In this document: piece by piece, positions 10,761 through 20,724 of the stretch
How the letters are laid out: the number at the start of each line of letters is the position of its first letter
Numbering within the stretch: the stretch's first letter is position 1
Origin: Clostridium sp. Marseille-Q2269
GTDB lineage: Bacteria > Bacillota > Clostridia > Clostridiales > Clostridiaceae
Reading direction: 5' to 3'
NCBI RefSeq assembly: GCF_943736985.1
Contig: NZ_CALSFS010000006.1
Location: forward strand, 153,223 to 217,222
DNA: 64,000 bases
Made by a program: the position numbers and the translations under genes
Notes under the pieces: model-generated
Seen by the model: only the letters and a program-made list of their open reading frames with translations
Told to the model about the DNA's origin: nothing
The model's database searches: none

Positions 10761-11279
10761 TTGAAAAAAACAATTAAACTATATAATTTAATCTTTCCTA
10801 TTTGGATGGTATTATTTTTTCCACCGGTTATATTTATATCGCTTATTGGTAATTACATAATTGATTCATTAGTAGTAATAGGGTGCTTTTTTGCATATAA
10901 ACTAGCAAATAAAGATTTTAATCTAAAAACGATTTATAAGAAGAGAATATTAAAAGTTTGGTTATACGGGTTTTTATCAGATTTTATAGGAGCAGCAATA
11001 CTATTAATATTATATTTTTTAGTAGGCATATTAAATTTGTCAGGATTACCTGCAGAAGCAATATTAGCAACAGCATATGATCCATCTGTACAGCCTTTAG
11101 CATTTATAATAATACTATTGTGTATTTTTATATCAGCTGCATTTATATTTTTATTTAATTATAAATTTGTTTTTAAAAATCAAATTAAGGAAAAGATTAT
11201 AAGATTCAAAATTTCACTTACTATCGCAATTATAACTGCTCCATGGACATTCTTATTGCCAACAAAGTGGTTTTATTAA
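10761..11279 (+). CDS. Integral membrane protein (172 aa), unknown
   Basis: TTG start with an AAGAGGAG site 9 bases upstream. There are about five membrane segments (about residues 10-30, 32-47, 64-90, 108-131 and 148-165) separated by short basic loops, the positive-inside pattern of a real membrane protein. I found no motif that assigns a function. The 151 bp gap after the 71-aa gene means the two may be separate units. Confidence 0.6.
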   Translation: MKKTIKLYNLIFPIWMVLFFPPVIFISLIGNYIIDSLVVIGCFFAYKLANKDFNLKTIYKKRILKVWLYGFLSDFIGAAILLILYFLVGILNLSGLPAEAILATAYDPSVQPLAFIIILLCIFISAAFIFLFNYKFVFKNQIKEKIIRFKISLTIAIITAPWTFLLPTKWFY

Positions 11280-11428
11280 ATTACTCTTAGAGTATAATTT
11301 TAGTAGGGAAAGATAGCAAAACTTCAATTTTTACTATCAGAATCTTTTTATAATGAAAATAAAAAGAAAACATATAAAGGAAGAGAATTAGCTAAAGCTA
11401 GAATAATTAGAATATTTTATTTACAAAC

Positions 11429-11498
11429 TAATATTTAAGCGTAAAGTAACCGTCCCGTTTAATTTACGCTTAAATATTACAGTACCTGGCACCTGGCA
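11429..11498. repeat. Palindrome followed by a 'tacctggcacctggca' motif
   Basis: Two perfect 17-base arms (11429-11445 and 11463-11479) enclose a 17-base loop containing accgtcccgttt. Directly after comes acagtacctggcacctggca. In Firmicutes, 'accgtccc' and 'acctggcacctgg' strings often mark REP-like or RAYT/IS200-type elements, so this may be an orphan copy (family knowledge, not proven). No transposase lies next to it. The region 11280-11700 has no other convincing gene. Confidence 0.45.
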
Positions 11499-11700
11499 TT
11501 ATGACGTTAGTTTAGATATTAGAATACTTTATTTTTATAGCTATCTATTGACTAAAAGTATTTCTTGTTTTAATATCTTAAAAATTATAAAAAACACAGT
11601 TTTTTCATATAAAAGGTATAAATTCTTAATAAAAATTTTTTTCAAATCTATACCCTATACTCTGTTCTTTGTACTCTAATAAAAGTTCGTTGCACTTTTA

Positions 11701-12345
11701 TTAATATGCACATTTTTTTTCTAAAGCTCTAAATATTAGTACTAAAAATGCTGTTATTAATAAATATATAGCAGCAGCTATAAAGAAGGGTGTTATAGTA
11801 AAATCTCTTGTTACTACTTCCTTTGCGGCTCTTAGCATATCACCTATACCTATGGCAGCTACTAGAGCAGAATCCTTAATTAGATTTATGCTCTCATTAC
11901 ATATTGGTGGTATAACGTTTCGTATAGCCTGTGGTATAATTATTTTAAACATAGTTTGACTATAAGTAAAACCTAATACCTTAGAAGCTTCAAATTGTCC
12001 TTTATCAATGGATTCTATACCTGCTCTAAAAGTTTCTGCTAAGTATGCTCCATAATTAATTATAAATGTTAAATAAGCTGCTGTTAAAGGTTCTAATCTT
12101 ATGCCTATTACAGGAAGTCCAAAATAGGCAAAGAATAGTTGGAGCATCAGGGGAGTACCCCTAAATATCCAAGTATAAATATTTAATATAGCCTTTAGTG
12201 GTTTTATTTTAGAACCCTTTCCCATAGCTATTAAAATTCCAAGTGGAATAGAAAATATTATTGTTACTATAAATAATTTAAAAGAAATAATATTACCTTT
12301 CAATATAAATATGGTTATATCAGAAAGATTAGACACATTAATCAC
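11701..12345 (-). CDS. Amino-acid ABC transporter permease
   Basis: A HisM/GlnP-type permease with five membrane helices and the EAA loop that contacts the ATPase (EASKVLGFTYSQTMFKIIIPQAI, near residues 120-142). GTG start. It sits 3 bases after the binding-protein gene, so the two form one operon. It would import polar amino acids with the lipoprotein encoded upstream. The ATP-binding subunit normally found with this pair is absent from the neighbourhood. Confidence 0.92.
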   Translation of the reverse strand: MINVSNLSDITIFILKGNIISFKLFIVTIIFSIPLGILIAMGKGSKIKPLKAILNIYTWIFRGTPLMLQLFFAYFGLPVIGIRLEPLTAAYLTFIINYGAYLAETFRAGIESIDKGQFEASKVLGFTYSQTMFKIIIPQAIRNVIPPICNESINLIKDSALVAAIGIGDMLRAAKEVVTRDFTITPFFIAAAIYLLITAFLVLIFRALEKKCAY

Positions 12346-12348
12346 ATC

Positions 12349-13152
12349 CTATTTTTTCAAAATTCCTTTGCCAAACCATTTGTTTGATATTTTATCTGCA
12401 GTTCCATCTTTTATACATTCATCTAAAGCTTTATCTACTGCTTCTCTAAAACTATTATCAGTTTTTCTAAAACCTATTCCATAGGACTCTCCACCAAAGT
12501 TTTCATCTAGTACTTTAAAAATATTAGGCTTTTTACTTATATAATATCTACCAACTACTTCATCCACTACAACTGCATTTACTCTTTCAGCCTGTAAGTC
12601 CATAAGTGCTTCAGTGTTATTTGAGTATTTTTTTAGTTCTTTTAAAGATTTTGAAACATCTTTATCAGATTCTAAGGCAGTTTCACTACTACTTCCTAAT
12701 TGAAGTCCTACAGTTTTACCACCTAAATCTTTCTTAGATTTTATATTAGATTTATTATTAACTACTATTATCTGTTTATTTTCTACATAAGGCTTTGAGA
12801 AATTTATTTGTTGTTTTCTTTTTTCAGTAATTGTAAGTCCGTTCCATATAACATCAATATCTTTATTATTTAAACTAAGAACTACACCATCCCATTGAAC
12901 TGGTTTAAAAACTACTTTAACCCCCATTTTTTTAGCAACTTCTTTTGCTAAATCAATATCAAAACCAACTATTTCACCTTTATCATTTTTAAATCCCATA
13001 GGAGGGAAACTATCGTCCAATCCTACTACAAATTCACCTTTATCCTTTATATCTTTAAGTGAAGTATCTCCTTTTGATTTGTTACCACAACCTGTTAGCA
13101 TAAAAATTAAACTTAATATTACAATTGAAAATAATACATTTTTTTTCTTCAT
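12349..13152 (-). CDS. Amino-acid ABC transporter substrate-binding lipoprotein
   Basis: A family 3 extracellular solute-binding protein. The N-terminus has a lipoprotein signal with lipobox LTGC at residues 19-22. The ligand-binding core contains the signature GFDIDLAKEVAKKMG near residue 63 and the two-lobe pattern. The length of 267 aa is typical. It is the first gene of a two-gene operon and has an AAGGGGG ribosome site. The exact ligand (Gln, Cys, Arg or other) cannot be called from sequence. Confidence 0.93.
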   Translation of the reverse strand: MKKKNVLFSIVILSLIFMLTGCGNKSKGDTSLKDIKDKGEFVVGLDDSFPPMGFKNDKGEIVGFDIDLAKEVAKKMGVKVVFKPVQWDGVVLSLNNKDIDVIWNGLTITEKRKQQINFSKPYVENKQIIVVNNKSNIKSKKDLGGKTVGLQLGSSSETALESDKDVSKSLKELKKYSNNTEALMDLQAERVNAVVVDEVVGRYYISKKPNIFKVLDENFGGESYGIGFRKTDNSFREAVDKALDECIKDGTADKISNKWFGKGILKK

Positions 13153-13372
13153 ATAAAAATCCCCCTTGCTTTAATTTATTATATTATACTTTAGCAAAGT
13201 GAATTTGTAAAGTGATAAAATTAAAAAAGTTTTTGTAACATAATTTTAAATTTTTCATATATATAGTAGTTACAGTGAGAAACAATCAAAATTTTTCTTG
13301 AAAAATCCCTTTATTAATGATAAAATCTACAATTATCAATGGGAGAAAATTAAGAAGGGAGCGTTATATAAT

Positions 13373-14101
13373 ATGAAAAAATATACAAAGCCCTATTACG
13401 GTCCGAATAATTATTTTAGTGCTGTTAAATTTTTTTCTGCAGGAATTTTAGGATTAATAGCTTTTATATTTAATCTTCAGCATAAAGAAATACAAAATTA
13501 TATGGCTTATTTGATATTAATTATATCTATAATATTTATATTCAATGGATTAAGAATAATAAATTTCATATTTATAGGAAGATTTAGACATATAAATAGA
13601 ATACTTTCTAAAGTAAATTGGACAGGAAATGAAAATGTATTAGATGTGGGTATTGGAAAAGGAATCTTGGCTATAGCAGTAGCTAAGAAATTAAAGAGCG
13701 GTTCAGGAAAAGTAACGGGTATAGATATATGGAATAGTGAAGGAATATTAGATAAAACTAAGTATTATATTAATCAAAATGTAGAATTAGAAGGTGTGAA
13801 GAATAAGATAAAGGTAAAAACTCAAAATGCTTCAGCATTATCCTTTGAAGATCAATCCTTTGATATAATTGTGAGTAAACAGTGTATTCATAATATAGAA
13901 AGTGCTGAAGAAAGAAAAATGGCTATACTAGAAATGCTAAGGGTTTTAAAAAAGGGCGGAAAGTTAATTATTTCTGATTCTATGTATATGGATGAATATG
14001 AAAAAATATTATTGGATAAAAAATTGCAGGTTACCATGTCTCCAAAATATTTTTTAGACACTTATCCAGCTTTAAGTATATTAGAAGTTATTAAAAAATA
14101 A
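13373..14101 (+). CDS. Membrane-anchored SAM-dependent methyltransferase
   Basis: Two membrane helices occupy roughly residues 15-32 and 44-62. A class I methyltransferase domain follows, with motif I VLDVGIGKGILAIAVAK, the acidic post-II residue in VTGIDIW and a motif IV-like stretch SFDIIVSKQCIHNI. The chosen ATG has an AAGAAGGGA site about 12 bases upstream. An in-frame TTG at 13298 would add 25 residues but has no ribosome site. The substrate is unknown; the membrane anchor suggests a lipid or membrane-linked acceptor (inference). Confidence 0.8.
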   Translation: MKKYTKPYYGPNNYFSAVKFFSAGILGLIAFIFNLQHKEIQNYMAYLILIISIIFIFNGLRIINFIFIGRFRHINRILSKVNWTGNENVLDVGIGKGILAIAVAKKLKSGSGKVTGIDIWNSEGILDKTKYYINQNVELEGVKNKIKVKTQNASALSFEDQSFDIIVSKQCIHNIESAEERKMAILEMLRVLKKGGKLIISDSMYMDEYEKILLDKKLQVTMSPKYFLDTYPALSILEVIKK

Positions 14102-14176
14102 CTAAAAGTTTAATTATTATATTTTTAAATAAGGTAAATACAAATTTAATTTGAAATAATAAAATATATAAAAAAT

Positions 14177-14218
14177 GGGTTGCTTTACTTAAATTTTCAG
14201 GCAACCCTTATTAATTGT
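14177..14218 (+). terminator. Rho-independent terminator
   Basis: A gggttgc/gcaaccc stem (14177-14183 and 14201-14207) is followed by a T-rich tract, just downstream of the methyltransferase gene. Confidence 0.6.
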
Positions 14219-14389
14219 TTTAGAAAAATAATTAATATAAACCCATTAAAGTGAGGTTCTATAGCCATATTTATAATACTAATATTTATATAATGTTTTC
14301 ATAGAAAATAAATTTATACATAATAATTTTTAAAAAATCACATGTTATATTTCATATATAAGTACTCAATATATAATTACATCCAATAG

Positions 14390-15598
14390 TCAAATATTAA
14401 ATTTATTTACCCAATTTAAGGCACAAATATATAAGTTTGTTAAATCAGTAGGTAATATATTTAGATCTTTGCACAAAACATTTATATTATTCCAAGAACC
14501 TTTTTCGTAGCATAATGCAAGATGTAATATATTAGTTAATTTATTTATTCTTTTATCAAGAGCATGCTGCGGACTTTGTAGATTAGGATCATATAAAACA
14601 GTTCTTAAAGGATTATGCAAAAAGTTTTCTATTCCATAAAATAATCCAATGAAGAATAATTCATCTGTTTCATCTATATAATTTATTTTTTTGGCCAAAA
14701 GATCTAAAAATTTTGCTCTTAATAAGATTAGTTTGATGTATTCTTTATTGTTACTTGTTATATCGTATAATAATATAAATGATACTATTGTTATGGTGGA
14801 TTTTTCTCCAATCAATGATATACACTTATTTAAAGAGGTTATATTTTGGCTAAAAGAAAAATAGGTGTTTATAAATTTAAATAGTTTATTATATAAAGAT
14901 TGATCTGTTTTAATTAATTCTTCCAAATAAATAAAATCTATACTTGTTTTATTTAGTTCTTTTAGTATTTTATATTTAGTAAGATTATGTATAGGTATAT
15001 TGTTACCATCAAATATAGTAGGTTTACTAAAAAAGTATCCTTGAAATAAAGAACAGCCCATAGATATAGATTCATAGAATTCTTCTTTAGTTTCAATTTT
15101 TTCAGCTAGAAATTTTATATTGCTATTTATTTTAAGTACTTTGTCTATGACTTTTTTTCTGTTATTACCTTTAGTGATTTTAAAATCTATTTTTACAATA
15201 TCTGCTAATTCTACTAATTCTTTTAAATTGTCCATTAAAACAAAATCATCTAATGCTATAGTATATCCATCTTGTTTTAACTTTTTACAGGAATATATTA
15301 TATCGTTAGATGGAGTTACATTTTCTAAAATCTCTATGGTTACGTATTCTTTTGGGAGAAGTGAGGCTACATTATTTAAAATAAGATTTTCTGTAAAATT
15401 AATAAAGGCCTTTTTACCATCTGTTAATTTTTCTATACCTATCAATAAAAAGCTATTAATTATTACTTTGGCTGTTGCTATATCTCCATTTATATTACCA
15501 AATTTGTTATCTCTATTATTAGTTCTAAATAGCAATTCATAGGCTATTACATTTTCATTTATATCAAAAATGGGCTGTCTAGCAACAAATGTATCCAA
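14390..15598 (-). CDS. EAL-HDOD domain signalling protein
   Basis: The N-terminal EAL-type domain keeps the signature elements YELLFR, IEILENV, ALDDF, KIDF, AEKIE and FQGYFFSKP. A C-terminal HDOD domain follows (about residues 200-400). This is the YuxH/CdgJ-like architecture, which tends to bind or sense cyclic-di-GMP rather than act as a strong phosphodiesterase. The start is taken at TTG 15598, with GGGAG upstream and the family's usual N-terminus (DTFVARQPIFD). The open frame extends 54 codons further to 15760, but that part runs through a dispersed repeat and is unlike the family. Confidence 0.82.
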   Translation of the reverse strand: MDTFVARQPIFDINENVIAYELLFRTNNRDNKFGNINGDIATAKVIINSFLLIGIEKLTDGKKAFINFTENLILNNVASLLPKEYVTIEILENVTPSNDIIYSCKKLKQDGYTIALDDFVLMDNLKELVELADIVKIDFKITKGNNRKKVIDKVLKINSNIKFLAEKIETKEEFYESISMGCSLFQGYFFSKPTIFDGNNIPIHNLTKYKILKELNKTSIDFIYLEELIKTDQSLYNKLFKFINTYFSFSQNITSLNKCISLIGEKSTITIVSFILLYDITSNNKEYIKLILLRAKFLDLLAKKINYIDETDELFFIGLFYGIENFLHNPLRTVLYDPNLQSPQHALDKRINKLTNILHLALCYEKGSWNNINVLCKDLNILPTDLTNLYICALNWVNKFNI

Positions 15599-15704
15599 AA
15601 AAATTCTCCCAATAAAACTATATATTAAGTATATTCTAATATATATAATAAACATAAGTCTACTAAATTTATATAAATAATTATTAACAATTCTCACATT
15701 TATA

Positions 15705-15777
15705 TTTAGCAGTGGTTTAATGTGCAAAATATTAATCTGTAAGCTTAATTTAACTAGCACAACAAGTTAAATTAATA
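15705..15777. repeat. Dispersed ~70-bp repeat, copy 1
   Basis: This segment closely matches 46845-46916, with about 8 differences over 71 bases. It contains an inverted repeat, ttaatttaact and agttaaattaa, either side of a short loop. It lies just upstream of the EAL-HDOD gene. Function is unknown; it could be a small mobile repeat or a structured RNA. Confidence 0.6.
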
Positions 15778-15867
15778 TGTGAGTAAAAAGTTAGTAAAGC
15801 ATAATATATCATATTAATCTTTAGATATTATGTTAATGAGAATAATAAATGTTTTTAAATATTAAAG

Positions 15868-15907
15868 GACACTAGATTTAATTAAGGTATTTATTAAGTC
15901 TAGTGTC
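15868..15907 (-). terminator. Putative terminator of the thi operon
   Basis: A 9-bp stem (gacactaga at 15868-15876, tctagtgtc at 15899-15907) lies just past the thiE stop. On the minus strand it is followed by a modest T-rich run. Confidence 0.5.
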
Positions 15908-15952
15908 TTAATTGTTATATTAAAACTATGATCAATTAATAAGTAGAGATTA

Positions 15953-16570
15953 TTATTTATTTAATAAAAGATTTTTGGCAGCAAGTTTAATATCATTTTC
16001 ATTTAGTATAGCAGAAATTACAGAGATTCCATCTACACCAGTGTTTAAAATGTCTTTAAAATTAGATTTATTTATTCCACCTATGGCTACAGATGGAATC
16101 TGTATACTATTTTTTATTTTTGATAATCCATCAATGCCTATAATTTCATCTACATCTTTTTTGCTACCAGTAGGGAATATTGTTCCTATTCCTAGGTAAT
16201 CTGCACCATTATTTTGAGCTTCTAAAGCTTCATGAATATTTCCCGCAGATATACCTATTATTTTATCCTTACCTAATATTTTTCTTGCAATAGTAAGATT
16301 CATATCCTTTTGGCCTAAATGAACCCCATGAGCATCTATGGCTTGGGCAATATCTAATCTATCATTTATAATTATAGGTACATTATAATAATCTGTTATT
16401 TCCTTTACTTCTTTAGCTACATTAAAGAATGCTCTAGTTGATACATCTTTTTCTCTAACTTGTACCAAAGTAACGCCACCTAAAATAGCTTGTTCTAATA
16501 CTTTTTTTAATTCACGTCCTCTTAGAAATCTTCTATCTGTAATTAAATAAAGTTCATAATTTATTTCCAT
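15953..16570 (-). CDS. thiE: Thiamine-phosphate synthase
   Basis: ThiE condenses HMP-PP with thiazole phosphate to give thiamine phosphate in the cytosol. It is a TIM-barrel protein of 205 aa with the expected motifs: VQVREKD near residue 37, IINDRLDIA near 66, GVHLGQKDM near 81, [15 protein letters not shown] near 125, and AIGGI for the phosphate site. Its start overlaps the end of thiM by 10 bases, which indicates translational coupling. It is the last gene of the riboswitch-controlled operon. Confidence 0.97.
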   Translation of the reverse strand: MEINYELYLITDRRFLRGRELKKVLEQAILGGVTLVQVREKDVSTRAFFNVAKEVKEITDYYNVPIIINDRLDIAQAIDAHGVHLGQKDMNLTIARKILGKDKIIGISAGNIHEALEAQNNGADYLGIGTIFPTGSKKDVDEIIGIDGLSKIKNSIQIPSVAIGGINKSNFKDILNTGVDGISVISAILNENDIKLAAKNLLLNK

Positions 16571-17352
16571 TCTACATTACCTCTTTTCCAAACTTCTTCA
16601 TCAGATAGTGTATATATAATATCTATTAAAGCAATTCTAAAACTGCCTGGTAATTGTGATTTTTCAAAGGCTTTTTCTCCAGCAATATTCATAGATAATA
16701 TAGCAGATGTAGTAGAGATTAATTTATCTTCAAAGTTGGCACAGGTGGCAGCACATAGAGCACCTAGCATGCAACCTGCTCCAGTTACTTTAGTCAACAT
16801 TTCTGTACCATTTTTTATTATGCATCCTCTGTTACCATCAGATATATAATCTTTTTCACCAGTAGCTGCTACAATACAATTATATTTTTTAGCCAATTTA
16901 TCACAAGCTTCTAAAGCATTTTCTCCATTATCTAGAGAATCTACACCTCTAGTTTCAGAATTCATACCAGCTAAAAATTTAATTTCCCCTATATTTCCTT
17001 TAATAATATCTATTTTACCAACTTTAGCAATTCTATTTATAACTTCAACTTTTCTTTTAATGGCAGGGCATCCTACTGGATCTATAACTACGGGAACATT
17101 ATGATTTTTTGCAGATATTGAAGCAAGCACTGCTGCTGCTTCTTGTTCTTTAGTTAAAGTTCCTAAATTTATGTATAGAGCAGATGATATACTTGCAAAA
17201 TCATAAACTTCGTCGTAGGCCTCACACATAGCAGGGGATGCACCAAATGAAAGAAGAATATTAGCGCAATCATTTATAGTAACATAGTTAGTTATACAAT
17301 GAACAAGCGGTGTTTTGGCTCTCATCTTTTCAATAACATTTTTATTTTCCAT
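16561..17352 (-). CDS. thiM: Hydroxyethylthiazole kinase
   Basis: ThiM phosphorylates the thiazole alcohol salvaged from the medium. It is a ribokinase-like fold of 263 aa with [15 protein letters not shown] near the N-terminus, VVIDPVGC, and the anion-hole/catalytic motif [11 protein letters not shown] near residue 190. It lies between thiD and thiE. With no thiazole-synthesis genes here, the operon looks like a salvage route, although thiC/G/H/S could be elsewhere. Confidence 0.96.
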   Translation of the reverse strand: MENKNVIEKMRAKTPLVHCITNYVTINDCANILLSFGASPAMCEAYDEVYDFASISSALYINLGTLTKEQEAAAVLASISAKNHNVPVVIDPVGCPAIKRKVEVINRIAKVGKIDIIKGNIGEIKFLAGMNSETRGVDSLDNGENALEACDKLAKKYNCIVAATGEKDYISDGNRGCIIKNGTEMLTKVTGAGCMLGALCAATCANFEDKLISTTSAILSMNIAGEKAFEKSQLPGSFRIALIDIIYTLSDEEVWKRGNVEWK

Positions 17353-17547
17353 AAAAACTCTTCCTTTCTTTTTTAATACTGTATTTTTACAGTATAAATA
17401 TTTAGTAATATAAGGTTTATCTTTTATATTAAATCAACAATATATTATTAAAATATTAGAATTTTAATAATTTAAATATTTACTAAAGTACAACTTTTAA
17501 TAAATAATTTTAAAATATTTATTTTTAAAGAATGACTTATAATATTT

Positions 17548-18348
17548 CTAAAAATCTAGATGAGCTTCTTTGTAAAGTTCTATAAAATGACCTACAGGGC
17601 CTACGCCTTCACCAATAGGGAAGGAATTTTCTATGGCTTTTGTAATATATTTTTTTGAAAGGCATACCGCTTTATCAACTGTAAGTCCTTTAGCTAAATA
17701 AGAAGCTATAGCAGAGGATAGTGTACATCCAGTTCCATGGGTATTTTTAGTTTCTATTCTGCTGCCAGGTATTGTAATAAATTTATCATCATAAAGAAGT
17801 ATGTCATTTGCATCATTGCATCTATGTCCTCCTTTTACCAGAACGTTTTTAACACCCATAGATTGAATTATAGTAGCAGCTTTTTTCATAGTATCTTCTG
17901 AATCTATTTTTATACCACTTAAAACTTCAGCCTCTGGAATATTAGGAGTTACTATACTAGCTATAGAAATTAAATTTTTAAGTTCTTCTACAGCGTCTTC
18001 TTTAAGAAGAAAATAACCACTTTTTGATACCATAACAGGATCTAGAACTATGTTTTTAACATTGTATTTTAGTAAATATTCCTTTATAGATCTAATAGTT
18101 TCTGAATTAGAAACCATTCCTATTTTAGTTGCATCTACAGATATATCATCAAATATAGATTGGATTTGACATTCAACCATACTTTTGGGAATTTCATGAA
18201 CATCTTGTACGCCTATTGAATTTTGTGCTGTTACAGCAGTTATTACGCTCATGGCATATACACCTAAGGCACTCATAGTTTTTATGTCTGCTTGAATACC
18301 AGCTCCTCCACAACTATCTGAACCAGCTATAGTTAAAACTTTTTTCAT
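17548..18348 (-). CDS. thiD: Hydroxymethylpyrimidine/phosphomethylpyrimidine kinase
   Basis: ThiD phosphorylates HMP twice to HMP-PP. A ribokinase-fold protein of 266 aa beginning TIAGSDSCGGAGIQADIKT, with VLDPVMVSKSG near residue 101 and KNTHGTGCTLSSAIASYLA, carrying the catalytic Asp/Gly loop, near residue 209. It is the first gene of the operon, and a TPP riboswitch with a terminator lies in its leader. The gap of 195 bp to thiM shows no gene or clear signal. Confidence 0.97.
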   Translation of the reverse strand: MKKVLTIAGSDSCGGAGIQADIKTMSALGVYAMSVITAVTAQNSIGVQDVHEIPKSMVECQIQSIFDDISVDATKIGMVSNSETIRSIKEYLLKYNVKNIVLDPVMVSKSGYFLLKEDAVEELKNLISIASIVTPNIPEAEVLSGIKIDSEDTMKKAATIIQSMGVKNVLVKGGHRCNDANDILLYDDKFITIPGSRIETKNTHGTGCTLSSAIASYLAKGLTVDKAVCLSKKYITKAIENSFPIGEGVGPVGHFIELYKEAHLDF

Positions 18349-18392
18349 ATAAAAACCTCCTATATAACAATTGATAAATTAAGCATTTTTTT

Positions 18393-18439
18393 AAAAACAA
18401 AATAAAAACAAGATGTATTTAAAAGCAATACATCTTGTT
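18393..18439 (-). terminator. Riboswitch-linked intrinsic terminator
   Basis: A 12-bp stem (aacaagatgtat at 18407-18418, atacatcttgtt at 18428-18439) is followed on the minus strand by ttttattttgttttt. It lies between the TPP aptamer and thiD, so it is the likely off-switch when TPP is bound. Confidence 0.85.
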
Positions 18440-18467
18440 AATAAATTTTATAAAAATCTATTATTTA

Positions 18468-18562
18468 GACATGTTGCTTCCCTACGCCAGTATTAGCTGG
18501 ATCAGGTTATCAGGGTTAGATATTTTAAATTCTTCTCAGCCACAATGGGCACCCCTACAACA
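18468..18562 (-). promoter_or_regulatory. TPP riboswitch (THI element)
   Basis: Read on the minus strand, the aptamer shows the conserved parts in order: AGGGGTGCCC, GGCTGAGAAG, ACCCTGATAACCTGATCC, and AGCTAATACTGGCGTAGGGA. It precedes a terminator hairpin and thiD, so thiD-thiM-thiE should be shut off by transcription termination when thiamine pyrophosphate is plentiful. Confidence 0.95.
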
Positions 18563-18888
18563 TAAGGCTTATTTATATTTTCATTTTATACTTAATATGG
18601 GGAATTTGCAATTTTAAATGTATATATTTATAATTAAACAATAAATAAGCAAGTATATTGTTTGCATACCACTTGCAGATTAAAAAATAAGTAGGGTGGT
18701 ACTTTATTATATTTATAGAATGTATAAAATATAGTAAGAGGACAAAGAAGGACACATATGGTAAAGTTTTATTATATTAGCTATGAAATAATAACATCAT
18801 TATTAATTAAGAAAATAATAAACATATAAAATATTTATCTAGAAGTTATGAAAAATAAGTTTATAAATAGATATGGGAGGAATATATA

Positions 18889-19791
18889 ATGAAAATTGGA
18901 GTTATAATGGGGGGAATATCTACAGAAAGAGAGGTTTCCTTGAATTCTGGTAGAGAAGTTATAAAGTATTTAGAACTTTTAAAACATGAAATTATTCCTA
19001 TTATTATAGATAAAAAAGAAGATATTGTTGAAAAAGTTAAAGGTATAGATTTTGCTTTTCTAGCATTACATGGTAAATTTGGTGAAGATGGAACAGTTCA
19101 ATCAGTTCTTCAAACTTTAGATATACCATATTCAGGTTGTGGTCCTTTGACAAGTGCTATATGCATGGATAAAGATATGACTAAGAAAATTTTAAAATAT
19201 GCTAATATAAACACAGCAGATTGGGTAAATGTATCTAGTGTAGATGATATAGATTATGAAGCTATTGAAAAAATAGGATATCCAGTGTTTGTAAAACCTA
19301 ATAGTGGTGGATCTAGTGTAGCTACTAATTTAGTGAAAAACAAAGAAGGAATAAAAGAAGCAGTGGAACTAGCACTTAAATATGATAAAGAAGTTATGAT
19401 AGAAAATTATACAAAGGGTGAAGAAATAACTTGTTGTATGCTAGATGGAAAAATGTTACCAGTGCTAGCTATAAGACCCCATGCGGAATTCTTTGATTAT
19501 ACAGCAAAATATGCAGATGGTGGATCAGATGAAGTAATTGTAGAATTAGAAGAAAGCCTTCATAATAAAGTAGAAAGAATGGCTGTAGCTTGTTGGAGAG
19601 AATTAAAATGTCAGGTTTATGTAAGAGTAGACATGATAGTTAAAGATGGAGTACCTTATGTATTAGAATTAAATACATTGCCAGGAATGACTAAAAATAG
19701 TTTATTTCCCAAAAGTGCTAATGCAGTAGGAATATCTTTTGCAGAATTACTAAATTTAATAGTAAAACATTCATTAGAGGTAAGGAGATAG
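18889..19791 (+). CDS. ddl: D-alanine--D-alanine ligase
   Basis: An ATP-grasp enzyme that makes the D-Ala-D-Ala dipeptide for peptidoglycan in the cytosol. The N-terminal [14 protein letters not shown] loop, [14 protein letters not shown] near residue 58, [14 protein letters not shown] near 133 and the C-terminal metal/ATP site [18 protein letters not shown] near 263 are all present. The length of 300 aa is at the short end of normal. ATG follows GGGAGG. It is a single gene closed by a strong terminator. Confidence 0.96.
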   Translation: MKIGVIMGGISTEREVSLNSGREVIKYLELLKHEIIPIIIDKKEDIVEKVKGIDFAFLALHGKFGEDGTVQSVLQTLDIPYSGCGPLTSAICMDKDMTKKILKYANINTADWVNVSSVDDIDYEAIEKIGYPVFVKPNSGGSSVATNLVKNKEGIKEAVELALKYDKEVMIENYTKGEEITCCMLDGKMLPVLAIRPHAEFFDYTAKYADGGSDEVIVELEESLHNKVERMAVACWRELKCQVYVRVDMIVKDGVPYVLELNTLPGMTKNSLFPKSANAVGISFAELLNLIVKHSLEVRR

Positions 19792-19855
19792 TAAATAAAG
19801 TATTTTAAAACAATATAAAATAACTATAGATTAATAAAATAAAATAGAAATTAAT

Positions 19856-19892
19856 AAAACCATATGTTTATAAGCATATGGTTTTACTAGTT
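19856..19892 (+). terminator. Rho-independent terminator after ddl
   Basis: A perfect aaaaccatatg/catatggtttt stem (19856-19866 and 19875-19885) with an 8-base loop, 65 bp after the ddl stop. Confidence 0.8.
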
Positions 19893-20013
19893 CTTATATT
19901 TTGGGTAAATATACAATAAATGTATCGTTGATTTGAAATATTTTATATTATATAATTATTTAAAGTAAAATTAAGCAATGATTCTAAGTTTAATACTTTT
20001 AAAGGATGATTAT

Positions 20014-20712
20014 ATGATATCGAATGAAATGGATGAACTGATAAAACGAAGGCAGGAGGAACAAAAAAGTAAAGGTAAAAATCAAATTCCTTATGCAATA
20101 TTAATTTTATTTATAGCTTTAATATTGGGAATAGTTTTTTTTAAATGTAATCATGAATATCTTTCCGTATGGTTTGGGGGGATAGCCATAGGTATTATTC
20201 TACGATACTCTAGGTTTTGTTTTGCAGGAGCATTTAGAGACCCATTTATTATGAAAAATACCAAATTATTAAGAGGGATGATATTAGGGTTGATAATAAG
20301 TACTGTTGGATTTGCAGTAATTCAGTATAGATATACTAGTACTTATACTAGTACTTATTCTTTAGTTTATAGTAAGATTCCTGGATCTGTAGAATCTATA
20401 GGAATTCATTTAGTAATTGGTGCATTTATATTTGGGGTAGGCATGGTTTTAGCAGGTGGATGTAGTTCTGGCGTACTTATGAGAATTGGAGAAGGACATA
20501 CATTGCAATGGGTTGTACTTTTAGGATTCTTTATTGGAACTGTTATGGGAGCTAAAGATTATCCATTTTGGAGTAAATATTCTATAGCTAATTCAAAGGT
20601 GATTTATTTACCAGAATACATAGATTTAAAAATAATAGTCATAGTGCAGATTACTGTGTTGATAATTTTATATATAATAGCACTATGGTATGAAAGAAAA
20701 CACAGTAAATAA
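20014..20712 (+). CDS. YeeE/YedE-family sulfur transporter, first half
   Basis: A membrane protein with about five helices and the two YeeE/YedE cysteine motifs, RYSRFCFAGAFRD near residue 64 and AGGCSSGVLMRIGEGH near 146. Family members import thiosulfate (TsuA/YeeE) or serve selenium metabolism. ATG 20014 has AAAGGA 7 bases upstream. An in-frame ATG at 19978 lacks a ribosome site. It heads a three-gene operon with a TusA-like protein and a second, shorter YeeE-like protein, so the transporter appears split over two polypeptides. Confidence 0.85.
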   Translation: MISNEMDELIKRRQEEQKSKGKNQIPYAILILFIALILGIVFFKCNHEYLSVWFGGIAIGIILRYSRFCFAGAFRDPFIMKNTKLLRGMILGLIISTVGFAVIQYRYTSTYTSTYSLVYSKIPGSVESIGIHLVIGAFIFGVGMVLAGGCSSGVLMRIGEGHTLQWVVLLGFFIGTVMGAKDYPFWSKYSIANSKVIYLPEYIDLKIIVIVQITVLIILYIIALWYERKHSK

Positions 20713-20724
20713 TGGAGGTTCTAT

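Noticed and set aside
15599-15760. 54-codon N-terminal extension of the EAL-HDOD gene
   Set aside because: The extension is not like the family, has no ribosome site at its start, and overlaps a dispersed repeat. TTG 15598 after GGGAG fits better.
18435-18617. 60-codon frame on the plus strand near 18.5 kb
   Set aside because: It runs antisense through the TPP riboswitch and has no ribosome site.
18690-18720. T-box-like string agggtggtac upstream of ddl
   Set aside because: It lacks the rest of the T-box core (CCGCG) and the specifier stem; only a 6-bp pairing with taccac is visible.
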